A stretch of DNA of 64,000 nt from Raphanus sativus. Its lineage: Eukaryota; Streptophyta; Magnoliopsida; Brassicales; Brassicaceae. The notes below the pieces were generated by a model. The model worked only from the letters and a program-made list of their open reading frames with translations, did not search any database and had not been told where the DNA came from. The DNA lies in contig NC_079514.1 of the NCBI RefSeq assembly GCF_000801105.2, positions 44,086,515 through 44,150,514 on the forward strand, written 5' to 3'. A program made the translations under genes and the position numbers. Shown here in pieces: positions 35,817 to 47,046 of the stretch (its first letter is position 1; each line of letters opens with the position of its first letter).

Positions 35817-36270
35817 ACCATTTCACTTGTCCTCAAGCAAAACAAAAGTAGTCTTAATGAAAGAGATTTGAAAAAAGCAGAAACTCACATAATATAAAAT
35901 CACTATTCTCACTTCTGAAAATATGATAGGTGGGAATGAGTCAATACGAACCTTTAGGAATGTTTGAATGTACTACACCCTAGCTTAGTCACCATACCAT
36001 ACAGTCACACAATTCTACTGATAGCCCTGCCACACCCCTCTATTGACCTCATTTCTTCATAAATATAGATGTGTAGGCTACATCTTGGGAGTATCGATTA
36101 GGGACACATAGATTCAACTCAAGCAAGCATCTGAACCAACATGTAGTCTTTTCTGACTCTTTCCCTCCCTCTTCTCTCTTCTCTGAATCTAAATTCTATT
36201 GAATAGTGATGCTAGTTCATCTAGTTCATCTTCCTATTTATTTTTGTTTTCTCTCTCTTTTTTACAAAGT
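35817..36270 (-). other. 3' internal, non-coding part of the Athila-type element
   Basis: No coding frame. It contains the segment complementary to CTTGTCCTCAAGCAAAAC just inside the polypurine tract. The polymerase region expected here is absent. Confidence 0.5.
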
Positions 36271-37200
36271 GCAGGAAAATAATGGGGTCATAAGTAATTT
36301 CAAGAACATGGAAATCAACTAGTATTAGAGTATTACCAATCTGGACTTGAAGATCTCTGATGATTCTTCATGAATTCGTTATAGAGCCATCCAAAAAAGT
36401 GAAAGATTCCTCTGAAGGCTATACATTTAGGCCTTGTTGGTCTGCCATAACCTTTAGTAGTATGCTAACTGAAGAACCGGTATCGCCGAGCGCACATGGG
36501 AATTCAATTCCTTGTAACAAACATGGTATGGTGAATTTACATGGATCACTCTGCTTCTTTAGTGTAATCTTCTTCTTCATCTTCTTTCTGATCTCATGGA
36601 ACGTCTACTGGTATCCTCAGAACTCTTTTGGTGGAGCTATCCATCTCTTTCTCATTAACTCCTCTTTTAAGGTGTTTAGGAACCTTTTCTTTCCTTTTTC
36701 TCAAGCTTCTTTTTTCCATATTCTGATCAACTTGCATAGGTTCTGACTTATCTTCAGATTGCTAAATGGTGTTGTCTATAGATGTCTCTAAAGGTTTGGA
36801 TTGGTTCCGGAGTGCATTGAGTCGTTCTATACCGACTTTTGGTAGTTGCACTTGGTAGGTCATAGGTGGTCGTCGATCGATGCGGGCTGGATCTTGTCAA
36901 TCGTCGGTGGACTCTCTTGGTCGATCGGCATCTGGCTTATGTTGTCTATCGATATTGGTTTGTGAAAGTTGGTAGGGTGTGGGTGGATGTGGGTGTCGAG
37001 CTGAGAACTCTTCGTGAGTCATTATCCTGAAAGAACTGCATGAACCAACTGACTTTGTGGAATCCGTCGATCGATGCTGGAATTTGTGTGTCGGTCAATC
37101 TTCTTCTGACTATATCGGTCAATACTCATCATGTGGCATTGATCGACACCAATGAGAACTGCTGAAACTCATGGAGCTCTGAACTTCGAAAACCCCTCCT
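36271..37200 (-). pseudogene. Athila gag C-terminus and aspartic protease relic
   Basis: On the minus strand the reading KFTIPCLLQGIEFPCALGDTGSSVSIL carries the retropepsin active-site triad DTG (codons at 36476-36484), followed by SFTFLDGS and RDLQVQIGNTLILVDFHVLE. Upstream (36780-37170) are TYQVQLPKVGIERLNAL-like gag tail pieces. Several stops interrupt. The protease would have cleaved the Gag-Pol polyprotein; the rest of pol is lost. Confidence 0.75.
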
Positions 37201-37843
37201 TGAAGCCTCTCATGCTTGACTACTTGCCAAAATCATCATCTATGATGGCATTCACGTGGTGCTTCATTGTTTCATCACCTCTACCTTTTCTGAAAGCTTC
37301 TTGCCTCTTAATGGTGTCTCCTGTCTGAAGCACTTGTGTTTCCAGCTTCTTCACATGTGTGTTCAAAGACTCAAATTTTGAGTTTAGGTCTGTGTAGACA
37401 TCATATATATTCTCATTGAAGTTCACCATCAACTTCTGCTGGCCCTCAAGGACTTAATCTAGCATAGCTTCTATCTTGTTCTCTCGAGTCTGTGGTGGTG
37501 GATTCTGTTAGGAAGAAGTTCCGTAGGCTCTTTTTCTGTAGGTATTGCTGTAAGGTTTCTGGTACTGTGAATTTGATTGTATCCACTCCTCTGTCCATAG
37601 GAGTTTCTGTAGCCACTTTGATTTCCAAACTGTTGGTTCTGAAACCTGTACTACTGATGAAGTTCACCTCTTCCTCTTCATCATTGTCACTGCTGACATC
37701 TACAGCTTCTACATCCTCTGCAAAGCTAAATTGATTCCTGAGAAGCTTATGAACACTATCCATCTTAGATTTAACATTGTCCATCTGCTACTTTCCTAGG
37801 GTAGTGGCCGATTTTCTCCTTTCGAAATCAGTGTTCTTGGTGC
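37201..37843 (-). pseudogene. Athila gag, C-terminal half
   Basis: Minus-strand pieces YTDLNSKFESLNTHVKKLETQ and DETMKHHVNAIIDDDF near 37230-37400 are hallmark Athila gag segments, with an acidic region (SSDNDEEEEVNF) near 37690. The frame is broken by stops. It was contiguous with 39174-40268 before the solo LTR inserted. Confidence 0.75.
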
Positions 37844-37848
37844 TATTG

Positions 37849-39168
37849 TGATAGTGCTCAAATTACCCAGTAGATCTTACTCTCTCAAATAAGAGGTACA
37901 ACTGTAGTACTTAGGGATCAAATCACGAGGAGCTAGGGAACCAATTAAATAAAATCTACTAATCAATCCTAGGCAAGGTTGGTTTATATGATGGAAGTAA
38001 AAGTAACAAATCCTAAAATGAGCAAGGTAGTTGCTCTAACTAACAATAATATGGGTTGTTTAAATGTGATAAAGAGTGCTAGACATAGGGTTTCTATTCA
38101 GGAATGGAGATTATAATCTCTATAAATGCTTTAACAAGTTGCTTGCATGATACTATAGATCTCAGCCGCTTAACTCAAGTGAAATATCACTGGTTAAATT
38201 ATCTAGATCTCTGCCCATACCTTTCGCATGATGACACAGAAAAAGAGTCGGTCGATATCCTTTTGAGATATCGAGCGATACACCTTTCGCAGCGCCGATC
38301 GATTCACCTGTCGGGATATCGATCGACAGCTCCTAGATCTGCCTAGGCGCGAGCCGAATATGACCACAAGGTCTCAAGGAGGAACTGTCGTTCTTCTCAA
38401 CGGGAGACAGGCAAGCTCAAATGGATAATTCAAGATAATCAAAGATCCTAGTGATCTATGTTCTAGTTAGCTAATCTAAAACAAGCATAGGGTGCAATCC
38501 ATTTGATGAGTATCACAACTTAGCAATTATAGTTTGGGGCTAATCCCACAAACCTATTTGAACCCTAAATCTAACAAGTAGACTACTCAGACATAGCTAA
38601 GCAATTCATAACAATAGATAGATGAAAGAATTGCATAGATAGAATAAAGTAGAAATACAAAAGGAGATGAGAAATCTCTCCAATCTCTCAAGACAAATAA
38701 AACTCTAGTCTCTCTCTCACACTCTCTGCTTTGAGGGTTGTTAAAAGCTTGCTTCTTTCGAAGGTTGCCGTCAAAAAACACTTTGCAGGAATATTTAAGC
38801 ATTTCCATTAGGTTAAAAACTCGTCAGGGGCAATCTCGTAATTTGGTGAAGTCTTGGTGAAGTAGTCGGCTAAACCATTTCGTCTTCAATATCGATCGAC
38901 AACACTGGATGTGTATCGATCGATTATAATCTTCTAGTACGCGGATCTTCTCAGCTACATCGATCGACAACTCAAGATGAGTATCGATCGATTATAATCG
39001 CAATGTTGACTTCCGATCTCTTGTACTCCAAAATGCTTCAAAAACATCACTTTCTCACAAAATGCTCATGAACCTGAAAACATACCTAACAGGCTAGAAA
39101 ACAGATTAAATATATAATAAAACACTAGTATACCATGGTTAAAAACGGGTAAAATCCATGGTATATCA
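37849..39168 (-). mobile_element. Solo LTR of the Athila-type family, TSD TATTG
   Basis: 1320 bp, flanked by TATTG at 37844-37848 and 39169-39173. On the minus strand it starts TGATATACCATGG and ends ...GAGCACTATCA. It is a later insertion into the gag of a related element, reduced to one LTR by recombination. It holds several ATCGATCGAC-like motifs. The minus-strand ORF 38587-38808 is not credible. Confidence 0.9.
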
Positions 39169-39173
39169 TATTG

Positions 39174-40268
39174 CTGGATGCCAAGTTTTCTATGAGTCTC
39201 ATAGCTTCTTTTGGATTCCTAGTGTTGAAATTTCCTTCACTAATAGTAATTAGAGCCATCTGATATGCTAGTGTGATGCCTCACAAGAAAGTGAGCAGCT
39301 GCACTTCGTTGAATCCATGGTGTGGACAATCTCTTTGATAGGACTTGAATCTGATCGAGGAGCTTCTAAATGACTCTCTAAGCTGTGAGTGTAGCAATTT
39401 TGCCCCTCAAGTCTTCAGCTCGTGATTCATCAAAGAAGTTACGCATGAATGAGTTTTTTATGTCCTCAGAGATGGGAAGAATCTGTTTAAGCCAGGATGT
39501 AAGGGATCCTGCTGGTAGCTGTTTAAGCCAATGCAGAGCATCTCTATAAATCTACATAAAGTGAGTACTTAAAGAGCTTGCAAATAAAATAGTCCTCAGG
39601 GACTCCATTGGCTTTGATAGCAGAACCTAAATCCTTGAACCTCTCTAGATGGTCCATCATATGCTCGTGTGGTAACCCACAGTAGGGTGTCTCTCCCACA
39701 AGTATAAAGTATTGGGCCTTCAGCTCGAAATCGTTCCTCGGAATAGCTGGAGGGCGAATAGCGGATCTGTTGGCGTAGTATTGGTCTGGACGGTTGTAAT
39801 CAGTCAACGTTCTTGGTCGAGCAGCCTCATCTACAGCATTAGCAGCAACTGTAGCTAAATTATCAGCATCAGGGATTGCAGTCCCCTGATCATCTATCTT
39901 CTGACCTGCTGCATTACGTAGATGACCATCATGGTCATCCAAGTCTCCATTCTCTTCCCGTGTGAGAATAATAGTCACAAGCATGTCTCACGGTTGAGTA
40001 TCGATTGATGTACGATGTGAAATATCGATCGATGTCGGGTGGAAGGTATCAGTCGATGGAAAAATAGTCTCCGTCGAGGGTGGTATAAGTGTCGGTCGAC
40101 GAAAGAGTAGTGTCGGTCGACGGTGATATGAGAGAGTCGGTCGACGATTCGATCGATGTGGAGAGTCTCTATTTTCGGATTGAGCGTTCCAAACGTGCGA
40201 GATCTCTGAAAAGCAGCAGTGTTTCCTTGTTCCTTCTGGTACCGTTTGGCAAGCACCCTGAAAGACAA
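39174..40268 (-). pseudogene. Athila gag, N-terminal half
   Basis: From the start near 40268 (FRVLAKRYQKEQGN...IETLHIDR) a decayed frame runs into the well-preserved stretch RTLTDYNRPDQYYANRSAIR, PRNDFELKAQYFILVGETPY and EHMMDHLERFKDLGSAIK (about 39840-39590), characteristic of plant retrotransposon gag. It then degrades through the LKQLPAGSLTSW-like region to 39174. The gag forms the virus-like particle of the element; broken here by stops and a frameshift. Confidence 0.85.
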
Positions 40269-40345
40269 GAATTTTTTTTATGAGTTTTTAGAATTAAATA
40301 AAACCTAAACTAAATCGGATTAGACATGATCTAATGGCGATCAAA

Positions 40346-40365
40346 CCTCCCCGGCAATGGCGCCA
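40346..40365 (-). promoter_or_regulatory. Primer binding site (tRNA-Asp type)
   Basis: On the minus strand TGGCGCCATTGCCGGGGAGG lies four bases after the 5' LTR end at 40370. It closely matches the TGGCGCCGTTGCCGGGGA primer site known from Athila-type elements. Confidence 0.85.
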
Positions 40366-40369
40366 AATT

Positions 40370-41131
40370 TGATGTCACTCAAATTATCCAAAGGAGTGAA
40401 TTACTCTCTCAAATAAGAGGTTCAATTGTAGTACTTAGGGATGGAATCCACAGAGAGCTATGACACACAATAGATCATAGTCAGCAGTGATTAAGATTGG
40501 TTGAATGCAATTTAAATTAAATAAGCAATGGTGAGCAAGGTATTTGTTCGGTTGATTGGATTGAGGTTTAGAAAAGAATAAGAAAGTGTTAAGTCTAGTG
40601 TTTCTACTCAGGTAATCCGGATTATAGTAGTACAGATTCTAAGTATCAGGCTGGATATATGAGAACTCAACGTAAGCAATAGTCGATCAACTTCCGTTTG
40701 TTTAGACTATCTATTGTTTAGATCTCCGGACCTCAACTTCCGTTTGTTGATCTAAAGAAAGTGTCGATCGATGATTCTATAGGAATATCTATCGATACAC
40801 CTCTTGAGTCGTCGATCGATTAATAAATTGGATTATCGATCGACGATCTTCTAGCAAGCTTTGATGATCGGATTGAATATGTTCACAAGGCTTCCTAGAT
40901 CAACCGTCATTTGTTTTTAACAATCCTAGCTCAGAGATATATTCTAGTAGAAGACGAAGCCGTCGTTTGGGCTTAACTATCCTAATATCAGAGTTCTAGT
41001 TAGCTACTCTAGAACACAAGCAATAATAAAAACTATAATGATGATATCTCTAGCAACTTAGCAATTCTATATTTGGGGCTAATCCTTCATAACCTATTTG
41101 AACCCTGAACCTAACATGTTGATTACTCAGA
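40370..41131 (-). repeat. Truncated 5' LTR of the Athila-type element
   Basis: Shares its low-coordinate end and about 760 bp with the other LTRs, then stops at GACATA (41131), where sequence of another LTR family begins. About 560 bp of the LTR's 5' part is missing and was not found beyond 47046, so this is a deletion junction rather than a simple insertion. Confidence 0.75.
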
Positions 41132-41200
41132 CATAAATGGACGTGGACCGTCCCGTTTGCCATATGGCGAGTTGGACATGGATCGTCCAGCTCGCCATCC
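41132..41200 (-). repeat. Left part of a CATATG-minisatellite LTR (minus orientation)
   Basis: Contains TTTGCCATATGGCGAG and CTCGCC, the palindromic monomer of the solo LTR at 18068-20490. It continues at 46892 after the inserted element, and its target CATCC is 41196-41200. Confidence 0.75.
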
Positions 41201-41584
41201 TGTTGGGGTCAAAATCGGTCACAACGAAATTAACGTTCGAAAATATTCCTCGAAAAAGATAATTCCCGTAAAAATTACTTAAACTAATTTTTACGATAAA
41301 ATTCTTGAATAGATTTGTCCGCAGCATCGAAACAAGCTCCAATGGTTCGTATTGACGACGAAGTTAGTATCAAATCATTCGTAAAAATTATCGACGGTGT
41401 CTTTGCGGAAGGTATCCAAGCATTCAAATCTATACGAAGAACTTTCCGACAAGATCATGTTCTTGTCGTAAAACTGAAGCTTGAATACTCGGACAACGGG
41501 TGCTCGAAACAAAGACTTCAATTCGCGGAACAAGCTCGCTCAATACCGAGAGCTCGCTCAATACAAGCTCACTCGCTACAAGCT

Positions 41585-41870
41585 CACTCTAGGGAGTGAG
41601 TTACAGAAAAACTGGGTCGCTATAGGGAGTGAGCTACGGAAAAGTTGGGTCGCTATAGGGAGTGAGCTACAGGAAAAGCTGGGTCGCTATAGGGAGTGAG
41701 CTACGGAAAAGCTGGGTCGCTATAGGGAGTGAGCTACAGAAAAGCTGGGTCGCTATAGAGAGTGAGCTACGGAAAAGCTGGGTCGATATAGGGAGTGAGC
41801 TACAGGAAAATTCGGTCGCTATAGCGACCGAGCTCAGACACAAGCTCGGTCGCTATAGCGACTGAGCTAG
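41585..41870. repeat. 33-bp minisatellite in the left LTR
   Basis: Monomers of 33 bp, about eight, combine GAGCTACGGAAAAGCTGGG with TCGCTATAGGGAGT. Because 33 is divisible by three, one frame reads an 11-residue repeat (SELRKSWVAIG), which is an artefact. The end of the array changes to the palindromic form GGTCGCTATAGCGACC. Confidence 0.88.
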
Positions 41871-42019
41871 AGAAAAAGACCCATCTCGGCGAGGTCTATA
41901 GCTCACCAGACCCATTTCGGCGAGGGCTTCGATTTGATATCTTGATCGTTTTCTGGGTCCTCACGGTTTGAGAGAACAGCCTCTTTGAAGTTCCAAGGCA
42001 GATTCCTTAAAATCTTGTT

Positions 42020-42185
42020 TTAAGACAACGATTCTTTAAAACAACGATTTCTTAACCAACGATTTAAGAAATCAACGATTTCTTAAAACAATGCTTTCTT
42101 AATCAACGACTTAAGAAATCAACGTTTTCTTTATCAACGACTTGAGAAATCAACGATTTAAGAAAGTAAAGATTTCTTAAATCAA
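42020..42185. repeat. Array of AACGATTTCTTAA / TTAAGAAATC motifs
   Basis: Direct and inverted short motifs (AACGATTTCTTAA, AACGACTTAAGAAATC) recur about ten times in the left LTR. The matching array in the right LTR is at about 45615-45775. Confidence 0.75.
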
Positions 42186-42411
42186 ACGGAACTTTGTTAT
42201 CAAAGGGCCAAACCTCCTCAAACAAGCATCCTAAGAGAATCGTAGCTTCGCGATGGGTTCAAACGCTTGGATAACGGACCTCGGTCCACGGCACAAACCC
42301 GATCGCGATGGCAATCAGGTCACGAACGAGAGCTCGGTTGCTATAGCGAACGGATCACGATACCACGCTCGGTCGCTATAGCGACCGAGCTTCGATTACA
42401 GCTCGGTCGCT

Positions 42412-44733
42412 CGAACAGAGCTCTCGTCTGAATTTCATCGAAAACTAATTCATATGAAATTCGGTAACTTACTTTTCGAAATCCTTTGACATTGAATCGA
42501 AAGTGGTCATTCTTAAACGCATAATAAAACTTCGATAAAGTCAGAAGAAAAGAGGAGAAGAAGAAGGAAGAAGGGGCAATCCGAATCATCAATGGGACTA
42601 AGGTACGTCCGACTAAAAATTCCGTCAAGGTTTTAATTTTTTTTGGTAGGAAAAGAACGAAAACGTCTTGAAAATTGCCGTAGAATTTAGGGAACTTAGA
42701 ACCTAGGTGGATAGTCTAGCAAGCTAAGTCTTAGGCAAATTTTCCAGTCTTGTTCCATTGTTCATCGAATTTCCAGGCAGAAAATGCAAACCGAGAAACG
42801 ATCGCCACGCATTCTAAGGCACACTCGCCCTGCTTCCTAAAGAAAGAAAAACCTTCGGAAGAACGGTTAACCCATTTTTTTCGTAAAATAAAATAATGGA
42901 TCCAATGGATATCAGTCGTAGATAATTTTTGCTCCATAAGGTTGATGATTCCTGCTTTTACTACCCTCGGCTACGTCCAAGCAGGAAATGACCCTACAAC
43001 CGAATCCGCACATATTCTACGACGATCCTTCACCAACAATTTCCCTGGCTATACGGCTGCACCTAGCCTCCATGCCAATCCAAAACTACTGAGCGATCAA
43101 CGCTCCAACCGCCTAAACGGCTAACGGCTAATCGACAATCCACGATTTGTGGTGAAACGCCAAGTGACTATTATACCAGTTTGTCGTATAACCCAGAATC
43201 GGAAATCATACGATGAATTCTTCGTAACGAAACTCAGTCGTAACATCCATATGGTTAACGGAGGATGTAAACTTATCATCAATAGATTAAGTTCTATAAA
43301 CCCCATAAAACGCGGCATAAAAAGAAACACTCGTAACAAAGCTCCTAGAGCTATACGGGTCATTTTAAAAAATTCAAAAACAAGTTCCGGAAGGCCAACA
43401 CTTCACGAAACACAGTGAAGTTAGACGCTTCTCCCTGGTAAATTTGCACGACCTTTCGGTCCAAAATCCTCAAAACAATTCGCCAACTACTAAACAGCTA
43501 CGACAACGGATCCAGTATCCACAAAACGATTATCACATCCGGACACATGTCTCTGATAGCTTACACCTAAAACGCTCGCTAAAAAGTAGCATACGGACCA
43601 AGCGACAAAATCGGAATCCGAAGTGACTACTCGGATTCTACCCTTTGCACTTGACGAAAGTATAAATCATAAGCAAAAGCCCATAAATCTTCTTATGGCA
43701 TAAGAAAAATAAAGTCGCAGCATTGCGAGACGTTGCTTCATGCTCGAATAAACGTTTTTCGACCAAAATTTCATACGCCTTCTAAATGGCATCATATCGT
43801 TGTTGCTGATCACAACAAATGAACTCTAACGTCCTAAACAGAAAAGCCACCTAAGGGTAGGCTCTCTTACATCCGACCAGGATACCATAGCGCGCTATAC
43901 AAGAAAACCGAAATTTCGTTTGAGTGCTTCGTAAAGGAAATAGCTCCGACTCGTACCCAGACAAATCATAATAAGCCGATAACACTTCGCGGATTTTAAA
44001 ACGGTACGAGTCAGGTTAAAATCGCAAACAGGCAAAACGAAAGCCGATTTGTCATCGCAAAGCCTCAGTCCGAAAGTAAACCTAGGTCTTGCCCTAAACC
44101 CAGCCTTGCTGGTACTTAACATCTCACAGACATAGTATCAACACCCGATACGAGATCCCAAAACTTGTCTCTTCACTTAAGTCTATCCGTTTCACGAACC
44201 TTCGCGTAAATCAGTAAACCGCGAAAAATCTTGCTTTGTACAATCGATGGATACGGTGATCATCGGAGAGGCAGGAATGAGACGACAACAAACACCATGT
44301 CCCTCTAACTTCGATAAACGGAAGTTCTCTCGATTTATAAAAACCACGATTTTATAGATTTGAGCAAAATATTTTTTAAAGGCCAAACTTGGCCAAAATA
44401 AACAGCCTCCGAGGCTACTCTTGCGGCCGAAAAAGGTCCAATACGAAATACCATCGACAGCAACATGCTCGACATAACTAGACGATAAAGTCTCACTGGA
44501 AAACAGGTCATAAGAATCTTAACTCCAAGACGAACTATGAATGGCTTGATCCCTTTTGACAAAGGGTACGTAGGCAGCTTTCATCAAGTGCAGCCCCGAT
44601 CTTATAAGATTCCCCTCTTCTTAGAATGAACGTACAACTTTCAACGGACATTTTAAACCGTTAATTCCGCCTAACTTGACTAACTTGTCTTATCGCACGC
44701 TAGAATCTCACATCTACGATCCACGGTTCTAAC
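42412..44733. other. Internal region of the LARD-like element, non-coding
   Basis: No gag, protease, RT or integrase signature in any frame; only short chance ORFs. Composition resembles decayed gypsy leader sequence. The 5' end joins directly to the truncated left LTR. Confidence 0.6.
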
Positions 44734-44749
44734 GGGCTGGGGGGCTAAC
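44734..44749 (+). promoter_or_regulatory. Polypurine tract
   Basis: GGGCTGGGGGGCTAAC immediately precedes the right LTR. The inverse (GTTAGCCCCCCAGCC) follows the minus-strand LTR end at 47031, confirming both LTR borders. Confidence 0.8.
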
Positions 44750-46886
44750 TGTTGGGGTCAAAATCGGTCACAACGAAATTAACGTTCGAAAATATTCCTC
44801 GAAAAAGATAATTCCCGTAAAAATTACTTAAACTAATTTTTACGATAAAATTCTTGAATAGATTTGTCCGCAGCATCGAAACAAGCTCCAATGGTTCGTA
44901 TTGACGACGAAGTTAGTATCAAATCATTCGTAAAAATTGTCGACGGTGTCTTTGCGAAAGCTATCCAAGCATTCAAATCTATACGAAGAACTTTTCGACA
45001 AGATCATGTTCTTGTCGTAAAACTGAAGCTTGAATACTCGAACAACGAGTTCTCGAAACAAAGACTTCAATTCGCGTAACAAGCTCGCTCAATACGAAGC
45101 TCACTCAATACCGAGATCTCGCTCAATACAAGCTCACTCACTACAAGCTCACTCGCTACAAGCTCACTCGCTATAGGGAATGAGCTACAGAAAAACTAGG
45201 TCGCTATAGGGAGTGAGCTACGGAAAAGCTGGGTCGCTATAGGGAGTGAGCTACAAGAAAAGCTCGGTCGCTATAGGGAGTGAGCTACGGAAAAGCTGGG
45301 TCGCTATAGAGAGTGAGCTACAGAAAAGCTGGGTCGCTATAGGGAGTGAGCTACGGAAAAGCTGGGTCGCTATAGGGAGTGAGCTACAGGAAAAGCTGGG
45401 TCGCTATAGCGACCCAGCTCAGACACAAGCTCGGTCGCTATAACGAATGAGCTAGAGAACAAGATCGGTCGCAATAGCGATAGCGACCGAGCTCCCCAGA
45501 CCCGTCTCGGCGAGGGCTTCGATTTGATATCTTGATCGTTTTCTGGATCCTCACGGTTTGAGAGAACGGCCTCTTTGAAGTTCCAAGGCAGATTCCTTAA
45601 AATCTTGTTTTAAGACAACGATTCTTTAAAACAACGATTTCTTAATCAACGATGTAAGAAATCAACGATTTCTTAAAACAACGATTTCTTAATCAACGAC
45701 TTAAGAAATAAACGATTTCTTAATCAACGACTTGAGAAATCAACGATTTAAGAAAGTAACAATTTCTTAAATCAAACGGAACTTTGTTATCAAAGGGCCA
45801 AACCTCCGCAAACAAGCATCCTAAGAGAATCGTAGCTTCGCGATGGGTTCAAACGCTTGGATAACGGACCTCGGTCCACGGCACAAACCCGATCGCGATG
45901 GCAATCAGGTCACGAACGAGAGCTCGGTTGCTATAGCGAATGGATCACGATACCACGCTCGGTCGCTATAGAGACCGAGCTTCGATTACAGCTCGGTCGC
46001 TATAGCGACCGAGCTGTGGACAAAGTTCGGTCGCTATAGCGATCGAGCATTCATATATCGATCATTTTACAAAAGGTCCGAAGTATTCTGAAACGACGAT
46101 ACGACGTAAAACTATGCATTCTCGACCATCCGTATAGCCATTCTCCGCAACTCACGACTATCCGTTTCTTGATCTCTCGATCAAATGGAATCGTCCGTTT
46201 GGTTTACGATAAAACCGCGAAAACTTAACCTTATCGAAGAAATCGTAAAAACGTCTCAAATCAAAAACACGGCCAAAGGAGGTCCTAAATTTGATTCGAG
46301 GCCCACTTACGATTTCTTAAGAACCCATAAACCTTATGACGGTTTATGCTTGGAGGATAAGCATCAGTTTCCGCGGATAATTGGAAACTTTCCGCAGATA
46401 ATCATGAAGATCGAAAAAAATGGAATATTCCCATTTTTTCGACTATGACGGCTTAAGGGCAAAAGGGGGAAGCGTAAACCGACCTTGGAGGGAGTATATA
46501 AGGAGTTCAAGGCGAGAGGCATAGAGGGATGACTTTTCCAGAGCAACTTAGCACTTAGAGCATTTTAGGCAACTTTCCGTTTTTGTTTTTCGAGCTGCGA
46601 CTCAATTAGGTTTAGCCTCCTTCGGGTATTAAAACTAGGATCTCGCCGACAGCTCTCGTAGCCGAAGCACGTTATCCCGTTGTTGTTACGCTCATACGCA
46701 GATTCGGAATAAAATCCTTCTTGCTCTCTTTTTACGATTTTTATTTTTATTTTTATTTTCCGTTATTGTCGTGTTCTGATTGCTTGACGTGTGGTTTCTC
46801 AGAAATCCGGGACCTCTGGGAAATTAGGGTTCTCCTACTTTCCTAAAATATACGATAATTTGACGGTGCGAATTTCGGTTCCCACA
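44750..46886 (+). repeat. Right LTR, complete
   Basis: 2137 bp, TG...CA. It holds a 33-bp minisatellite (about 45165-45495), the 26-bp palindrome at 45990-46015 (core GGTCGCTATAGCGACC), the TTAAGAAATC array, and a TATA box TATATAAGG at 46495-46503 followed by a segment (GGCGAGAGGCATAGAGG, then GAGCTGCGACTCAATTAGG) shared with the solo LTR at 18068-20490. Confidence 0.88.
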
Positions 46887-46891
46887 CATCC

Positions 46892-47046
46892 CGCTCGCCA
46901 TATGGCGAGCTGGACTTAGACTGTCCCGCTCGTGATCCAGTTACATAGTAGACGAAATTAAGCTCGTAAAATTCCCTAAGAGCAGTAATCTTAGACGTTG
47001 ATTTCGAGATAACCATTTTTTGACCCCAACAGTTAGCCCCCCAGCC
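46892..47046 (-). repeat. Right part of the CATATG-minisatellite LTR with polypurine tract
   Basis: Continues the monomer interrupted at 41195 (CGCTCGCCATATGGCGAG) and runs to 47031, where the minus strand reads TGTTGGGGTCAAAAAATGG, the LTR start. GTTAGCCCCCCAGCC (47032-47046) is its polypurine tract in inverse. Confidence 0.8.

Larger units (their letters stand above)
34578..41131 (-). mobile_element. Athila-type Ty3/gypsy element, deleted and interrupted
   Basis: Read on the minus strand: truncated 5' LTR (41131-40370), primer site, gag (40268-39174, then 37843-37200), protease (about 36570-36310), a deletion removing RT, RNase H and integrase, a polypurine tract at 35816-35803 and the 3' LTR (35802-34578). 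A solo LTR of the same family sits inside gag. Lineage follows from the gag sequence (DYNRPDQYYANRSAIRPPAI) and the tRNA-Asp type primer site. Inactive. Confidence 0.88.
41201..46886 (+). mobile_element. Non-coding LTR retrotransposon (LARD-like), TSD CATCC
   Basis: LTRs begin TGTTGGGGTCAAAATCGG at 41201 and 44750, and the right one ends GGTTCCCACA at 46886. The whole is flanked by CATCC (41196-41200 and 46887-46891). The right LTR is 2137 bp. The left LTR is cut off at about 42411 and lacks roughly 930 bp including its TATA box, U5 and the primer site. The internal part (42412-44749) has no retroviral coding frame and ends in a polypurine tract. The shared LTR parts look nearly identical, so the insertion is young, with the deletion later. 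It sits inside an LTR of a related family. Confidence 0.9.

Noticed and set aside
36360..36746. Plus-strand ORF of 128 codons with hydrophobic stretches
   Set aside because: The opposite strand encodes a recognisable retropepsin (DTG motif), so the plus frame is a shadow.
41481..41865. ORF with an 11-residue repeat (SELRKSWVAIG), also at 45246-45443
   Set aside because: The 33-bp LTR minisatellite is divisible by three, so an open repeat frame is automatic. It lies in LTR U3, not in a gene.
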